A stretch of 50,632 bases of DNA from Coprococcus sp. GTDB lineage: Bacteria; Bacillota; Clostridia; Lachnospirales; Lachnospiraceae. The stretch spans positions 1 to 50,632 of the forward strand of contig JAEDGN010000010.1 in assembly GCA_016297495.1 (NCBI GenBank). Reading direction: 5' to 3'. Position 1 is the first letter of the stretch. The number at the start of each line of letters is the position of its first letter. A model generated the notes under the pieces. It saw only the letters and a program-made list of their open reading frames with translations. It ran no database searches and was not told the DNA's origin. Below, piece by piece: positions 7,016-15,261 of this stretch. The position numbers and the translations under genes are program-made.

Positions 7016-7609
7016 TTATTTAGAATACAACTCGACGATAAGCATTTCGTCAACAGGAACGTCAATCTGCTCTCTTAACGGAAGCGCTTTAACTTCGCCC
7101 TTCAGATTCTCCTGATCAGCTTCAAGCCATTCAGGAACTAATCTGCCGCCTGCTACTTCAAGAATATCTTTATATCTCTGTGAAGTTTTGAATTTTTCTC
7201 TGATTTCAATGACATCGCCTGGTTTTACCTGATAGGATGGGATATTAACAAGCTTGCCGTTTACAGATACGTGCTTATGATCAACGATCTGTCTTGCTTC
7301 CTTACGTGTTCTTGCGAAACCAAGTCTGAAAATAATATTATCAAGACGGCACTCAAGCATAACCATCAGGTTTTCACCTGTCTGGCCCTTCATCTGACTT
7401 GCCTTTGCAAAATAATTTCTGAAAGGTTTCTCCAGAACGCCATAGATAAATTTAGCTTTCTGTTTCTCTCTTAACTGATTACCGTATTCGGATTTCTTCT
7501 TATTGCCTCTAATAGACTGTCTGTTAGACTTCTTATCTATACCAAGATAAACCGGATCAAGTCCAAGGCTTCTGCATCTTTTTAAAACTGGAACCATATC
7601 TCTAGCCAT
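7016..7609 (-). CDS. rpsD: Ribosomal protein S4
   Basis: Primary 16S rRNA binding protein, 197 aa. Contains the S4 RNA-binding domain (LDNIIFRLGFARTRKEARQI, then VDHKHVSVNGK). The N-terminal region has one Cys only (MVPVLKRCRSLGL), so it is a zinc-free form. In Bacillus S4 represses its own mRNA; here it is third in the alpha operon, so any S4 feedback would have to act at the structured region upstream of rpsM. Confidence 0.98.
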   Translation of the reverse strand: MARDMVPVLKRCRSLGLDPVYLGIDKKSNRQSIRGNKKKSEYGNQLREKQKAKFIYGVLEKPFRNYFAKASQMKGQTGENLMVMLECRLDNIIFRLGFARTRKEARQIVDHKHVSVNGKLVNIPSYQVKPGDVIEIREKFKTSQRYKDILEVAGGRLVPEWLEADQENLKGEVKALPLREQIDVPVDEMLIVELYSK

Positions 7610-7627
7610 ATCTATTACACCCTCCTA

Positions 7628-8023
7628 TTAGACTCTTCTGCGTTTTGGCGGACGGCATCCGTTATGAGGAACAGGTGTTACGTCTCTGATGCTTGTAACT
7701 TCAATACCACATGCCTGTAATGCACGGATTGCTGCCTCACGACCTGAACCAGGGCCTTTAACCATAACTTCTACTGACTTCAAACCATGTATAAGTGCAG
7801 CCTTTGCAGCTGTCTCTGCTGCCATCTGTGCAGCATAAGGAGTGGACTTACGGCTTCCTCTGAACCCAAGACCACCGGCACTTGCCCATGATAAAGCATT
7901 GCCTTCTGTATCTGTAAGTGTAACGATTGTATTATTAAAGCTTGACTGAATGTGAGCCTGTCCACGTTCCACGTTTTTTCTAACGCGCTTCTTCGTCACT
8001 TTCTTTGTCACTTTCTTAGCCAT
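7628..8023 (-). CDS. rpsK: Ribosomal protein S11
   Basis: Platform protein of the small subunit, 131 aa. Diagnostic sequences: GQAHIQSSFNNTIVTLTD, GSRKSTPYAAQ, and the C-terminal DVTPVPHNGCRPPKRRRV. The lysine/arginine-rich N-terminus (AKKVTKKVTKKRVRKN) is typical. It lies 26 nt after rpsM and 18 nt before rpsD. Confidence 0.98.
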   Translation of the reverse strand: MAKKVTKKVTKKRVRKNVERGQAHIQSSFNNTIVTLTDTEGNALSWASAGGLGFRGSRKSTPYAAQMAAETAAKAALIHGLKSVEVMVKGPGSGREAAIRALQACGIEVTSIRDVTPVPHNGCRPPKRRRV

Positions 8024-8049
8024 TGACCATTAACCTCCTGTTCGTCAAA

Positions 8050-8421
8050 TTATTTCTTCTTGTTTGCTACTGTCTTCTTTGGACCCTTACGAGTTCTTGC
8101 GTTTGTCTTTGTCTTCTGACCACGAACCGGAAGACCTTTTCTGTGACGAATACCTCTATAGCAACCAATTTCCTGTAATCTCTTAATATTGATAGCGATT
8201 TCTCTGCGAAGATCACCTTCGATTAAGATGCTGTCTGCATCAATTGCATCACGGATTTTACCAACTTCTTCATCTGTCAGATCTCTGACACGAGTGTCCG
8301 GGTTAACGCCTGCTTCTTTTAAAAGGCGGTTTGAAGTTGCTCTACCGATACCATATACATAAGTAAGGCCGATTTCAATTCGTTTATCTCTTGGTAAGTC
8401 AACACCACTGATACGAGCCAT
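8050..8421 (-). CDS. rpsM: Ribosomal protein S13
   Basis: Head protein of the small subunit contacting the A/P tRNAs and the intersubunit bridge, 123 aa. MARISGVDLPRDKRIEIGLT, GIGRATSNRLL and the basic tail GQKTKTNARTRKGPKK identify it. The open frame continues upstream to 8472, but the ATG at 8421 has CGGAGG about 8 nt upstream and matches the family start. Preceded by a 291-nt structured gap. Confidence 0.98.
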   Translation of the reverse strand: MARISGVDLPRDKRIEIGLTYVYGIGRATSNRLLKEAGVNPDTRVRDLTDEEVGKIRDAIDADSILIEGDLRREIAINIKRLQEIGCYRGIRHRKGLPVRGQKTKTNARTRKGPKKTVANKKK

Positions 8422-8712
8422 GTAATTACACCTCCGATAGTTGTCATAAACAGGGGCAAAACTGTAACACACATATTGCTATGTGCGGTGAAATGCTTAC
8501 AGTGCTTCCCACTGTTCCTATTCTTATTGTTCTTATATTATTCTAAATGTATCGCCAGTTGACGGACTTGACGATACTCCGATCATCTCTGATCATATTA
8601 TATATAATAGTGAAGTTCCCACCCAGCCTGGTGTATCTTCACTGCAGCCGCATAACGTCAATCTGCCATTTCAGGCAAATTTGTCATAACACACAGAAAA
8701 CACAGCGTTATA
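8422..8712 (-). promoter_or_regulatory. Structured 291-nt region between rpmJ and rpsM
   Basis: No gene is seen here, although neighbouring gaps are usually 10-70 nt. On the minus strand several hairpins can be drawn: GTATCGTCAAGT / ACTGGCGATAC near 8550-8578; GATCA-GAGA-TGATC near 8580-8594; and a two-part stem at 8461-8503, ACTGTAA / TTACAGT outside and CACATA-GCAA-TATGTG inside (8470-8485) with a GNRA tetraloop. A TTGACG element with a weak -10 and a TATAAT in an AT-rich stretch lie within it. The position suggests an alpha-operon leader; no match to a named leader could be tested. Confidence 0.5.
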
Positions 8713-8826
8713 TTAACCCTGTCTCTGTTTATGTTTAGGATTCTCACAGATTATTCTGATGCTTCCTTTTCTCTTAATAACCTTGCATTTTTCGCAAATT
8801 GGCTTTACAGAAGATCTAACCTTCAC
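8713..8826 (-). CDS. rpmJ: Ribosomal protein L36 (zinc-binding form)
   Basis: 37-aa protein of the large subunit: start KVRSSVKPICEKCKVIKRKG and end ENPKHKQRQG. The zinc ligands C11, C14, C27 and H32 are all present. The start is GTG (8826-8824) with AAAGGAG about 10 nt upstream; no ATG is available. Position between infA and rpsM is canonical. Confidence 0.96.
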   Translation of the reverse strand: MKVRSSVKPICEKCKVIKRKGSIRIICENPKHKQRQG

Positions 8827-8971
8827 AATAAATCTCTCCTTTCACAGAATGTTCATCCATATATGCAACCCCGTTCCTATTAGAACGGTGGCCATATGTA
8901 GGCTGCTCATTCCATTTTAGAACGCTCGCCGACTATTATATCATATGAAAAAATATAAATCAAGCAAATTT
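8827..8971 (-). other. rpmJ-infA gap with a small hairpin
   Basis: A gap of 145 nt without a gene. It contains CCGTTC-CTATTA-GAACGG (about 8871-8888) and AT-rich sequence next to infA; no convincing promoter or terminator is seen. Confidence 0.4.
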
Positions 8972-9190
8972 TTATTTATCTCTCCAAATAATTCTGCCCT
9001 TTGTCAGGTCATATGGAGATAATTCAATAGTTACCTTGTCACCTGGTAATATTTTAATAAAGTTCATTCTAAGCTTGCCGCTGATATGTGCCAGAACAAC
9101 ATGTTTGTTCTCCAGCTCCACCTTAAACATTGCGTTTGGCAGCTTATCAATAACTACACCTTCAACTTCGATGACATCTGCTTTTGACAT
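8972..9190 (-). CDS. infA: Translation initiation factor IF-1
   Basis: 72-aa OB-fold protein occupying the A site during initiation. MSKADVIEVEGVVIDKLPNA, HISGKLRMNFIKILPGDKV and LSPYDLTKGRIIWR are textbook IF-1. AGGAGG lies upstream of the ATG. It follows the KOW protein by 12 nt and is located between secY-adk-map and rpmJ as in other Firmicutes. Confidence 0.98.
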   Translation of the reverse strand: MSKADVIEVEGVVIDKLPNAMFKVELENKHVVLAHISGKLRMNFIKILPGDKVTIELSPYDLTKGRIIWRDK

Positions 9191-9202
9191 ATATTTGTCC
9201 TC

Positions 9203-9478
9203 CTACTTTCCTTTCCTGTTCTCAAAGGCTCTGATTGCCTGAATGATATCTGCATCCTCAATCGTTCCCTGCTGATGAGCGGCTGTCACGCCGATCAGCT
9301 GCATATGGGCAGGATTTTTCTTTTTTGGTCTGCCGACCGTCCACTTAATGCCATCCGCAGCATACAGGAAACGGTCATCTCTGGCAATAACCACATATAA
9401 GTGATCTTTATCTCTTCCCTGCTTTGACCAGGCCAGCTGTCCAATCTGAAATCTCTCCAATAATGATTGTTGTTTCAT
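9203..9478 (-). CDS. KOW-domain RNA-binding protein, L14e-like
   Basis: 91-aa protein with a KOW-like N-terminal beta domain (FQIGQLAWSKQGRDKDHLYV), a segment YAADGIKWTVGRPKKKNPAH and a helical tail ending FENRKGK. Proteins of this type sit between map and infA in many Clostridia and are annotated as KOW or L14e/L27e-like RNA-binding proteins; a ribosome-associated role is presumed from the context, not demonstrated. It lies 11 nt after map and 12 nt before infA, so it is part of the operon. Confidence 0.85.
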   Translation of the reverse strand: MKQQSLLERFQIGQLAWSKQGRDKDHLYVVIARDDRFLYAADGIKWTVGRPKKKNPAHMQLIGVTAAHQQGTIEDADIIQAIRAFENRKGK

Positions 9479-9489
9479 CTTATCACCTG

Positions 9490-10242
9490 TTATACCATGG
9501 TTAATATCTCACAGCCATCCTTTGTAATAAGAATTGTATTCTCATAATGTGCAGATAAAGAACCATCCTCCGTCACAACTGTCCAGTCATCATCCAGACA
9601 GGCAACCTGCCAGCCTCCTGCATTGACCATCGGTTCAATGGCCAGCGTCATACCAGCTGCCAGACGTATACCTCTGCCCTTAATTCGGAAATTCGGAACC
9701 TCCGGATCTTCATGAAGGTGTGTACCTATTCCGTGTCCTACAAGATCACGGACTATGGAGAATCCATTTCCCTCCACATAATCCTGGATAGCAGCGGAAA
9801 TCTCATGTAAATGATTCCCTTCTTTTGCAAAACTAATACCTTTGAAAAAACTTTCTCTGGTCACATCAATCAGTCTCTGCGCTTCATTACTGATTGTACC
9901 GATACCCCATGTCCTCGCAGCATCAGAATGATAGCCTTTATAGATAAGGCCTGCATCCAGACTGACGATATCCCCTTCCTTCAGGACTCTGTCCGAGGTA
10001 GGAATACCGTGAACAACTTCATCATTCACTGACACACAGATGGAGGCTGGATACCCGTTATAATTTTTAAAATTCGGTACACAACCGAAATCACGGATGA
10101 TTTCTTCTCCAAGTCTGTCAATTTCCAATGTTGTCATTCCCGGCTTCAATGCCTTATGCAGTTCATCGTGGGTTATGGCCAGCAGCCGTCCTGCCTCCCG
10201 CATGAGGGCAATCTGCTTTTCAGACTTTATAGTAACCGCCAT
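9490..10242 (-). CDS. map: Methionine aminopeptidase, type Ia
   Basis: Removes initiator methionine from nascent proteins. 250 aa with no N-terminal zinc extension. The five metal ligands are in place: two Asp in SLDAGLIYKGYHSDAARTWG, His in GHGIGTHLHEDP, Glu in AIEPMVN and Glu in SAHYENTILIT. It starts one base after the adk stop, indicating coupling. Standard position in the spc operon. Confidence 0.97.
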   Translation of the reverse strand: MAVTIKSEKQIALMREAGRLLAITHDELHKALKPGMTTLEIDRLGEEIIRDFGCVPNFKNYNGYPASICVSVNDEVVHGIPTSDRVLKEGDIVSLDAGLIYKGYHSDAARTWGIGTISNEAQRLIDVTRESFFKGISFAKEGNHLHEISAAIQDYVEGNGFSIVRDLVGHGIGTHLHEDPEVPNFRIKGRGIRLAAGMTLAIEPMVNAGGWQVACLDDDWTVVTEDGSLSAHYENTILITKDGCEILTMV

Positions 10243-10243
10243 A

Positions 10244-10888
10244 TTAAACTCCCAGGATCTTCATAATGTCTTCGAAAACCTTTTCCATTGACTGAGTACC
10301 GTCTATTTCAGCAAGAATATTCTCAGCTGCATAGAAATCAATCAATGGTTTTGTCTGAGAATGATAGACCTCCAGACGTTTCTCTACCGTCTCAGGTTTA
10401 TCATCATCTCTGAGAATGAGCGTATCGCCACAGATATCACATACTCCTTCTACCTTTGTCGGGTTAAAGATTACATGATAAGTTGCTCCACATCCAACAC
10501 AAGCACGGCGACCGGACATTCTATTGATTATATGTTCATCTGAAACTTCAATATCTAAAGCAAAGTCCAGTTTTTGTCCAATAGCATTCAGAGCTTCTTC
10601 CAATGCTTTCGCCTGAGGAATTGTTCTCGGGAAACCATCCAGAATATACCCTTTTTCACAGTCAGCTTGTTGAATTCTATCAACGACAAGATCACATACC
10701 AATTCATCCGGTACAAGGAGTCCCTGATCCATATAGCCTTTTGCCTTGGCACCAAGCTCCGTACCATTTTTGATGTTGGCTCTGAAAATATCTCCGGTTG
10801 ATATATGTGGGATTCCGCATTTTTCTGCAATCATCTTCGCCTGAGTACCTTTACCGGCACCCGGTGCACCAAGCATAATTATTTTCAT
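10244..10888 (-). CDS. adk: Adenylate kinase, zinc-lid type
   Basis: Interconverts ATP+AMP and 2 ADP. 214 aa; P-loop GAPGAGKGT (7-15), AMP-binding TGDIFR and GFPRTIPQA. The LID domain carries four cysteines (C130, C133, C150, C153) in ACVGCGATYH and GVCDICGD, the zinc-binding form common in Gram-positive bacteria. It follows secY after a 129-nt gap containing a long palindrome and precedes map by one base. Confidence 0.98.
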   Translation of the reverse strand: MKIIMLGAPGAGKGTQAKMIAEKCGIPHISTGDIFRANIKNGTELGAKAKGYMDQGLLVPDELVCDLVVDRIQQADCEKGYILDGFPRTIPQAKALEEALNAIGQKLDFALDIEVSDEHIINRMSGRRACVGCGATYHVIFNPTKVEGVCDICGDTLILRDDDKPETVEKRLEVYHSQTKPLIDFYAAENILAEIDGTQSMEKVFEDIMKILGV

Positions 10889-10933
10889 AATTATCCTCCA
10901 ATCATATGTCCAACAACTTGATTAATAGTTACC

Positions 10934-11002
10934 GACGGGTTGAACCGTCTATATATTGGTAAAACATATTCTGTGCGGGTGTCAGACACCTGCACAGAAT
11001 AT
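10934..11002 (-). repeat. Two hairpins, one a 37-nt near-perfect palindrome, between secY and adk
   Basis: At 10966-11002 ATATTCTGTGC pairs with GCACAGAATAT; one wobble later GGTGTC pairs with GACACC around a central A. A second stem, GACGG / CCGTC, lies at 10934-10949. Only a short GTTTT follows on the minus strand, so it is a weak terminator at best; mRNA processing or attenuation between secY and adk is equally possible. Confidence 0.6.
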
Positions 11003-11017
11003 ATTATACACCATTTA

Positions 11018-12346
11018 TTATTTACTGAAAATACCACTGAGATGTCTTTGTTCAACTTTTGAATCAATCTGTCTGATCGTTTCAATAATAACACCTACAA
11101 TAATAATCAATGAAGTGCCCCCAAAGGACACGTTTGCTCCAAATAAACCTGAAAATACAATAGGTATAAGTGCAACAATCAAAAGGCCAACTGCACCGAT
11201 GACAATGGTGCTGTTGGATACGGACTGCAGATATTCTACAGTCTGTTTACCAGGTCTGTGACCCGGTATAAAGCTGCCTCTTTCTTTCAGACGTTCAGCC
11301 ACTTCAACCGGATTGAACGTAATGGATGTATAGAAATAAGCAAATGCTACAACCAGTACAGCATAAATGACAGCACCTATGGTGTACTGAGGAGCAGATA
11401 AATTAAACCAGTTACTCTGGCTCAATACTTTTATAATCTCTCCAGGAATGCCCCCCGGTGTCTTCCCCGCAAAAGCGGCGATCATGCTTGGAAGAGACAT
11501 GAGCGAACCGGCGAAGATGACAGGAATAACATTGGCTGAATTGATTTTAAATGGGATATGGTCTCCTACGCTTCCAACACTGCGTCTGCCCATCATTTTT
11601 GAAGAATTTTGTACAGGAATCTTAACATAAGCAGCCTGCAGACATACTACAAAAACGATCATGAATATGATTACTGCCACAATAATCAGCAGAGCAAGGC
11701 CGGCTTTAACAATATTTCTGCCACTCATAAAGGTGTCATACAATGTCTTAAAATCCTGTGGAAGTCTGGAAACAATATTAAATAAAAGGATCATGGAAAT
11801 ACCGTTTCCAACACCATGCTTGGTAATTTCTTCTCCGAGATAAATAAGCACACAGGCACCTGTCACCAGTGCAACAACAACAATGATCAAGCCCATCATC
11901 GTATTAGATGCAAGATAACGACTGCGATAAAAGCCGACGCCCATGGCAATTGCCTGAACAGCAGACAATACAATGGCAAGATAGAAGGTATATTCCTTCA
12001 TTTTCTCACGGCCATCCGAATCTCTCTGAAGCTCTTCCAGAGAAGGAATAATAATCGTCATCAGCTGCATAATAATGGATGCTGTGATATATGGGGTGAT
12101 ACTTAAAGCGAAAATAGACATCTGGCTGAAAGAACCACCGGTCATTGCGTCAAAGAGATCCATCGCACTGTTGGCCTGACTTGCAAACCATGAAGCGAAG
12201 ACATCCCGGCTGACGCCAGGGATTGGTATCTGTGCACCAAGCCTGACGACCACCAGAATCAAAAATGTAAATAAAAGTCTCCTTTTGACATCAGGCACTT
12301 TTAATATATTTTTGAGACTTGAACCATTTGAATTGGTATTAGCCAT
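11018..12346 (-). CDS. secY: Sec translocon channel subunit SecY
   Basis: Main pore of the protein export channel, 442 aa, ten predicted transmembrane segments. Characteristic sequences: RLGAQIPIPGV, ITPYITASIIMQL, the cytosolic loop RRSVGSVGDHIPFKINSANV, and the loop FNPVEVAERLKERGSFIPGH. The ATG overlaps the rplO stop codon (TAATG), so translation is coupled. Confidence 0.98.
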   Translation of the reverse strand: MANTNSNGSSLKNILKVPDVKRRLLFTFLILVVVRLGAQIPIPGVSRDVFASWFASQANSAMDLFDAMTGGSFSQMSIFALSITPYITASIIMQLMTIIIPSLEELQRDSDGREKMKEYTFYLAIVLSAVQAIAMGVGFYRSRYLASNTMMGLIIVVVALVTGACVLIYLGEEITKHGVGNGISMILLFNIVSRLPQDFKTLYDTFMSGRNIVKAGLALLIIVAVIIFMIVFVVCLQAAYVKIPVQNSSKMMGRRSVGSVGDHIPFKINSANVIPVIFAGSLMSLPSMIAAFAGKTPGGIPGEIIKVLSQSNWFNLSAPQYTIGAVIYAVLVVAFAYFYTSITFNPVEVAERLKERGSFIPGHRPGKQTVEYLQSVSNSTIVIGAVGLLIVALIPIVFSGLFGANVSFGGTSLIIIVGVIIETIRQIDSKVEQRHLSGIFSK

Positions 12347-12786
12347 TAGATCACCTCTGTTGTTCCACCAAGAGCCTGAATCTTTTCTGCAGCGCCAGCG
12401 CTGAATGCGTTTGCTTTAACTGTTAATTTCTTCGTAAGCTCACCGTTGCCAAGGATCTTAACACCATCTTTAGGATTCTTAATGATGCCGTTTTCTACTA
12501 ATGTTTCAATTGTTACAACAGTATCATCTTCAAATCTGTTCAGCTCTGTGACATTGATACTTACGATATCTTTTGTGTTTCTGTTTGTGAAGCCTCTCTT
12601 AGGAAGTCTTCTGTATAAAGGCATCTGACCGCCTTCAAAGCCTGGTCTAGGAGCACCTGAACGTGCTTTCTGACCCTTATGACCCTTACCTGCTGTCTTA
12701 CCATTGCCTGAACCATGTCCACGTCCAACTCTGAAATTAGCGCTGTGTGTGGAACCTGCAGCTGGTTTTAATTCTGATAAGTTCAT
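12346..12786 (-). CDS. rplO: Ribosomal protein L15
   Basis: 146-aa large-subunit protein with the Gly/Arg/Lys-rich extended N-terminus (GRGHGSGNGKTAGKGHKG) that threads through 23S rRNA. A GTG lies 9 nt upstream (12795) but sits directly on the AAGGAGG; the ATG at 12786 is 8 nt from it and begins MNLSELKPA as the family does, so it is chosen. The stop overlaps the secY start. Confidence 0.97.
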   Translation of the reverse strand: MNLSELKPAAGSTHSANFRVGRGHGSGNGKTAGKGHKGQKARSGAPRPGFEGGQMPLYRRLPKRGFTNRNTKDIVSINVTELNRFEDDTVVTIETLVENGIIKNPKDGVKILGNGELTKKLTVKANAFSAGAAEKIQALGGTTEVI

Positions 12787-12810
12787 TACGTGCACCTCCT
12801 TACAACCTGA

Positions 12811-12993
12811 TTAGATTTCTTCTACTTTTACTAAATGCTTAACCTGTGCAATCATGCCTCTTGTTGCTGCATTATCCGGTAATTCTACTGTTTTGTTGAG
12901 CTTCTTTAACCCAAGAGCTTCAACAGTTTTTTTATGTTTAGGAATTGCACCAATTGTAGATTTAACTAAAGTAATCTTTAATTTCTCTGCCAT
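12811..12993 (-). CDS. rpmD: Ribosomal protein L30
   Basis: 60-aa protein, the standard short bacterial L30: KLKITLVKSTIGAIPKHKKT, LGLKKLNKTVELPD and RGMIAQVKHLVKVEE. It lies 13 nt after rpsE and 24 nt before rplO. Confidence 0.97.
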   Translation of the reverse strand: MAEKLKITLVKSTIGAIPKHKKTVEALGLKKLNKTVELPDNAATRGMIAQVKHLVKVEEI

Positions 12994-13006
12994 GACTAAC
13001 GCCTCC

Positions 13007-13516
13007 TTAACCTAAAATCTCTTCGATAGATTTGCCGCGCTTTTTAGCAACTTCTTCTGGAGTTGTCAGATTGCTAAGGCCTTCGATTGTAGCAAGTACA
13101 ACGTTCTGCTTATTGTTGGAGCCAAGAGATTTTGTACGGATGTTCTTGTAACCTGCAAGCTCAAGCACGTTACGTGCAGGACCGCCTGCGATGATACCAG
13201 TACCCTGAGGAGCTCTCTTCAGAAGAACGGAAGCACCGCCGTACTGACCTAAATTATCATGTGTAACACTTAAGTTCTCATCAAGAGGAACTTCGATTAA
13301 TTTCTTCATTGCATCTTCTTTTCCTTTGCGGATTGCTTCAGGAATTTCAGTTGCTTTGCCTAAACCAGCGCCAACATGTCCGTTGCCGTCACCAACAACT
13401 ACTAAAGCTGCAAATCTCATGTTACGACCACCTTTTACAACCTTAGTAACACGTTTAATTGACACTACTTTTTCTGTTAATTCTAATTGACTAGCATCAA
13501 TAATTGTACGTTTCAT
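13007..13516 (-). CDS. rpsE: Ribosomal protein S5
   Basis: 169 aa; contributes to decoding fidelity near helix 34. The N-terminal double-stranded RNA binding domain is shown by VVSIKRVTKVVKGGRNMRFA and GHVGAGLGKATEIPEAIRKG, the C-terminal domain by GTGIIAGGPARNVLELAG. 17 nt separate it from rplR. Confidence 0.98.
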   Translation of the reverse strand: MKRTIIDASQLELTEKVVSIKRVTKVVKGGRNMRFAALVVVGDGNGHVGAGLGKATEIPEAIRKGKEDAMKKLIEVPLDENLSVTHDNLGQYGGASVLLKRAPQGTGIIAGGPARNVLELAGYKNIRTKSLGSNNKQNVVLATIEGLSNLTTPEEVAKKRGKSIEEILG

Positions 13517-13533
13517 GTGTTCTCCTCCCTGTG

Positions 13534-13902
13534 CTAGAATTTCAGACCAGCTTCTCTGGCTGCATCAGCCAAAGCCTGAATCTTACCCTGATAGATAAAT
13601 CCGCCTCTATCGAAGACAACTTCTGTAATACCTTTTTCAAGAGCCTTCTTAGCAACAGCAGTACCGACAGCTGCAGCAGCTGCAACATCGTTTGTATACT
13701 GCAGTTCTTCCTTGATTGCTTTTTCCATTGTGGAAGCAGCTACCAGTGTATTACCAACTGTATCGTCGATAATCTGAGCGTATATATGATTATTGCTTCT
13801 AAACACAGATAAACGTGGGCGCTGTGCAGTGCCTGTTAAATGATGACGCAGTCTTCTATGTTTTTTAACACGAATCTCACTTCTGGACTGTTTGTTAACC
13901 AT
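13534..13902 (-). CDS. rplR: Ribosomal protein L18
   Basis: 5S rRNA-binding protein, 122 aa. RRLRHHLTGTAQRPRLSVFR and the C-terminal FDRGGFIYQGKIQALADAAR are diagnostic. A GTG start at 13911 would sit right next to the AAAGGAG; the ATG at 13902 is about 9-10 nt from it and gives the usual length, so it is preferred. Confidence 0.97.
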   Translation of the reverse strand: MVNKQSRSEIRVKKHRRLRHHLTGTAQRPRLSVFRSNNHIYAQIIDDTVGNTLVAASTMEKAIKEELQYTNDVAAAAAVGTAVAKKALEKGITEVVFDRGGFIYQGKIQALADAAREAGLKF

Positions 13903-13920
13903 TCTATTCACTCTCCTTTA

Positions 13921-14463
13921 TTATTTCTTACCGGTCTTACCAACCTTACGTCTGATCACTTCATCAGCATACTTGATACCCTTGCCCTTATATGGTTCAG
14001 GTCTTCTCTTGTCTCTGATTTCAGCAGCGTACTGGCCAACTTTCTCTTTGTCAATACCTGATACGATAATAACGTTCTGGCCTTCAAGTGTTGTTGTAAC
14101 ATCTTCTGGATCGACCATTTCTACAGGATGTGAATAACCTAATGATAATACAAGGGTTTTGCCCTGTTTCTGAGCTCTGTAACCAACACCGTTTACCTCA
14201 AGCTTCTTTGTGTAGCCATCTGTAACACCAACAACCATGTTGTGGATCAGTGTTCTGGTTAATCCGTGTAATGATTTCATTTTCTTTAAATCGTTTGGTC
14301 TTGTTACTACAACGTGACCATCTTCGATTTTGATTTCCATTTCAGGTGCTAAAGCTCTTGTGAGAGTACCTTTAGGACCTTTTACAGTCACATTATTATT
14401 TTCTGCTATATCTACAGTAACGCCTGCAGGAATAGCGATTGGCATTCTTCCGATTCGTGACAT
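13921..14463 (-). CDS. rplF: Ribosomal protein L6
   Basis: 180 aa, two tandem L6 folds; binds 23S rRNA near the factor-binding site. MSRIGRMPIAIPAGVTVDI at the start and the C-terminal PEPYKGKGIKYADEVIRRKV motif are typical. It follows rpsH after an unusually long 178-nt gap. Confidence 0.98.
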   Translation of the reverse strand: MSRIGRMPIAIPAGVTVDIAENNNVTVKGPKGTLTRALAPEMEIKIEDGHVVVTRPNDLKKMKSLHGLTRTLIHNMVVGVTDGYTKKLEVNGVGYRAQKQGKTLVLSLGYSHPVEMVDPEDVTTTLEGQNVIIVSGIDKEKVGQYAAEIRDKRRPEPYKGKGIKYADEVIRRKVGKTGKK

Positions 14464-14641
14464 GCCCGTACCTCCTTACTTAAATTGCAGGAGCCTGCGC
14501 TCCGTTTTCAGTGAATATATTATATGAATATTTATATAATATCAAGTTTTTTCTGCTTTAAGCGAGTCTTAAAGCGCATTGCACACAGGCCGAATAAGCA
14601 TTGCGCTTATTCGCATCCCTTGCCCTATGCTCTGCTTATAA
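14464..14641 (-). promoter_or_regulatory. Hairpins and a possible internal promoter between rpsH and rplF
   Basis: 178 nt without a gene. On the minus strand CGAATAAGC-5 nt-GCTTATTCG (14591-14613), GCTTTAAG-5 nt-CTTAAAGC (about 14555-14575) and GGAGC-GCAG-GCTCC form consecutive hairpins. Between them TTGATA (14545-14540) and TATAAT (14524-14519) are 15 nt apart, close to a sigma-A promoter but with a short spacer. It may reset rplF and downstream genes; the activity is inferred. Confidence 0.45.
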
Positions 14642-15037
14642 TTACCAGATAAATGCTAATACTTCGCCGCCAACGTTCATGGCTCTGGCTTCTTTATCTG
14701 TTAAAATACCTTTGTTTGTAGAAATAATTGCGATACCCAGACCACCAAGGACTTTTGGCATATTTTCCACACCTGCGTATACACGAAGACCAGGTTTGGA
14801 GATTCTCTTCAGTCCAGAGATAACCTTCTGGTTCTTGTCAGCACCATACTTTAATGTGATCTTAATTGTCTTAACAACGCCGTCTTCTACGATTTCGTAT
14901 GCTTTGATGTAACCTTCATCTAAAAGGATTCTTGCGATTTCTGTCTTAATCTTGGATGCCGGAACATCTACTGTATCATGTTTAGCAGTATTCGCATTAC
15001 GGATTCTTGTAAGCATATCTGCGATTGGATCTGTCAT
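14642..15037 (-). CDS. rpsH: Ribosomal protein S8
   Basis: 131-aa primary 16S binding protein. MTDPIADMLTRIRNA at the start and the C-terminal GGLGIAIISTNKGILTDKEA and GGEVLAFIW are diagnostic. In E. coli S8 is the spc-operon translational repressor; whether that applies here is not visible. Confidence 0.98.
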   Translation of the reverse strand: MTDPIADMLTRIRNANTAKHDTVDVPASKIKTEIARILLDEGYIKAYEIVEDGVVKTIKITLKYGADKNQKVISGLKRISKPGLRVYAGVENMPKVLGGLGIAIISTNKGILTDKEARAMNVGGEVLAFIW

Positions 15038-15061
15038 TCTAAGGTTCCTCCCTTCCTAATC

Positions 15062-15247
15062 TTACCAGCTTGCTTTCTTTACGCCCGGAATCTCGCCCTT
15101 GTATGCTAATTCACGGAAACAAATTCTGCAGATGCCATACTTTCTTAAGTAAGCGTGTGGACGTCCGCAAATTCTGCAACGATTGTATTCTCTTGTGGAA
15201 AATTTCTGCTTACGCTGCTGTTTGATTTTCATTGCTGTCTTAGCCAT
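15062..15247 (-). CDS. rpsN: Ribosomal protein S14, zinc-binding type Z
   Basis: 61-aa short form of S14 with four cysteines (C24, C27, C40, C43) in NRCRICGRP and GICRICFREL, the zinc-ribbon type. It lies in the usual place between rplE and rpsH, 14 nt after rplE. Confidence 0.98.
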   Translation of the reverse strand: MAKTAMKIKQQRKQKFSTREYNRCRICGRPHAYLRKYGICRICFRELAYKGEIPGVKKASW

Positions 15248-15261
15248 GAAATACTACCTCC

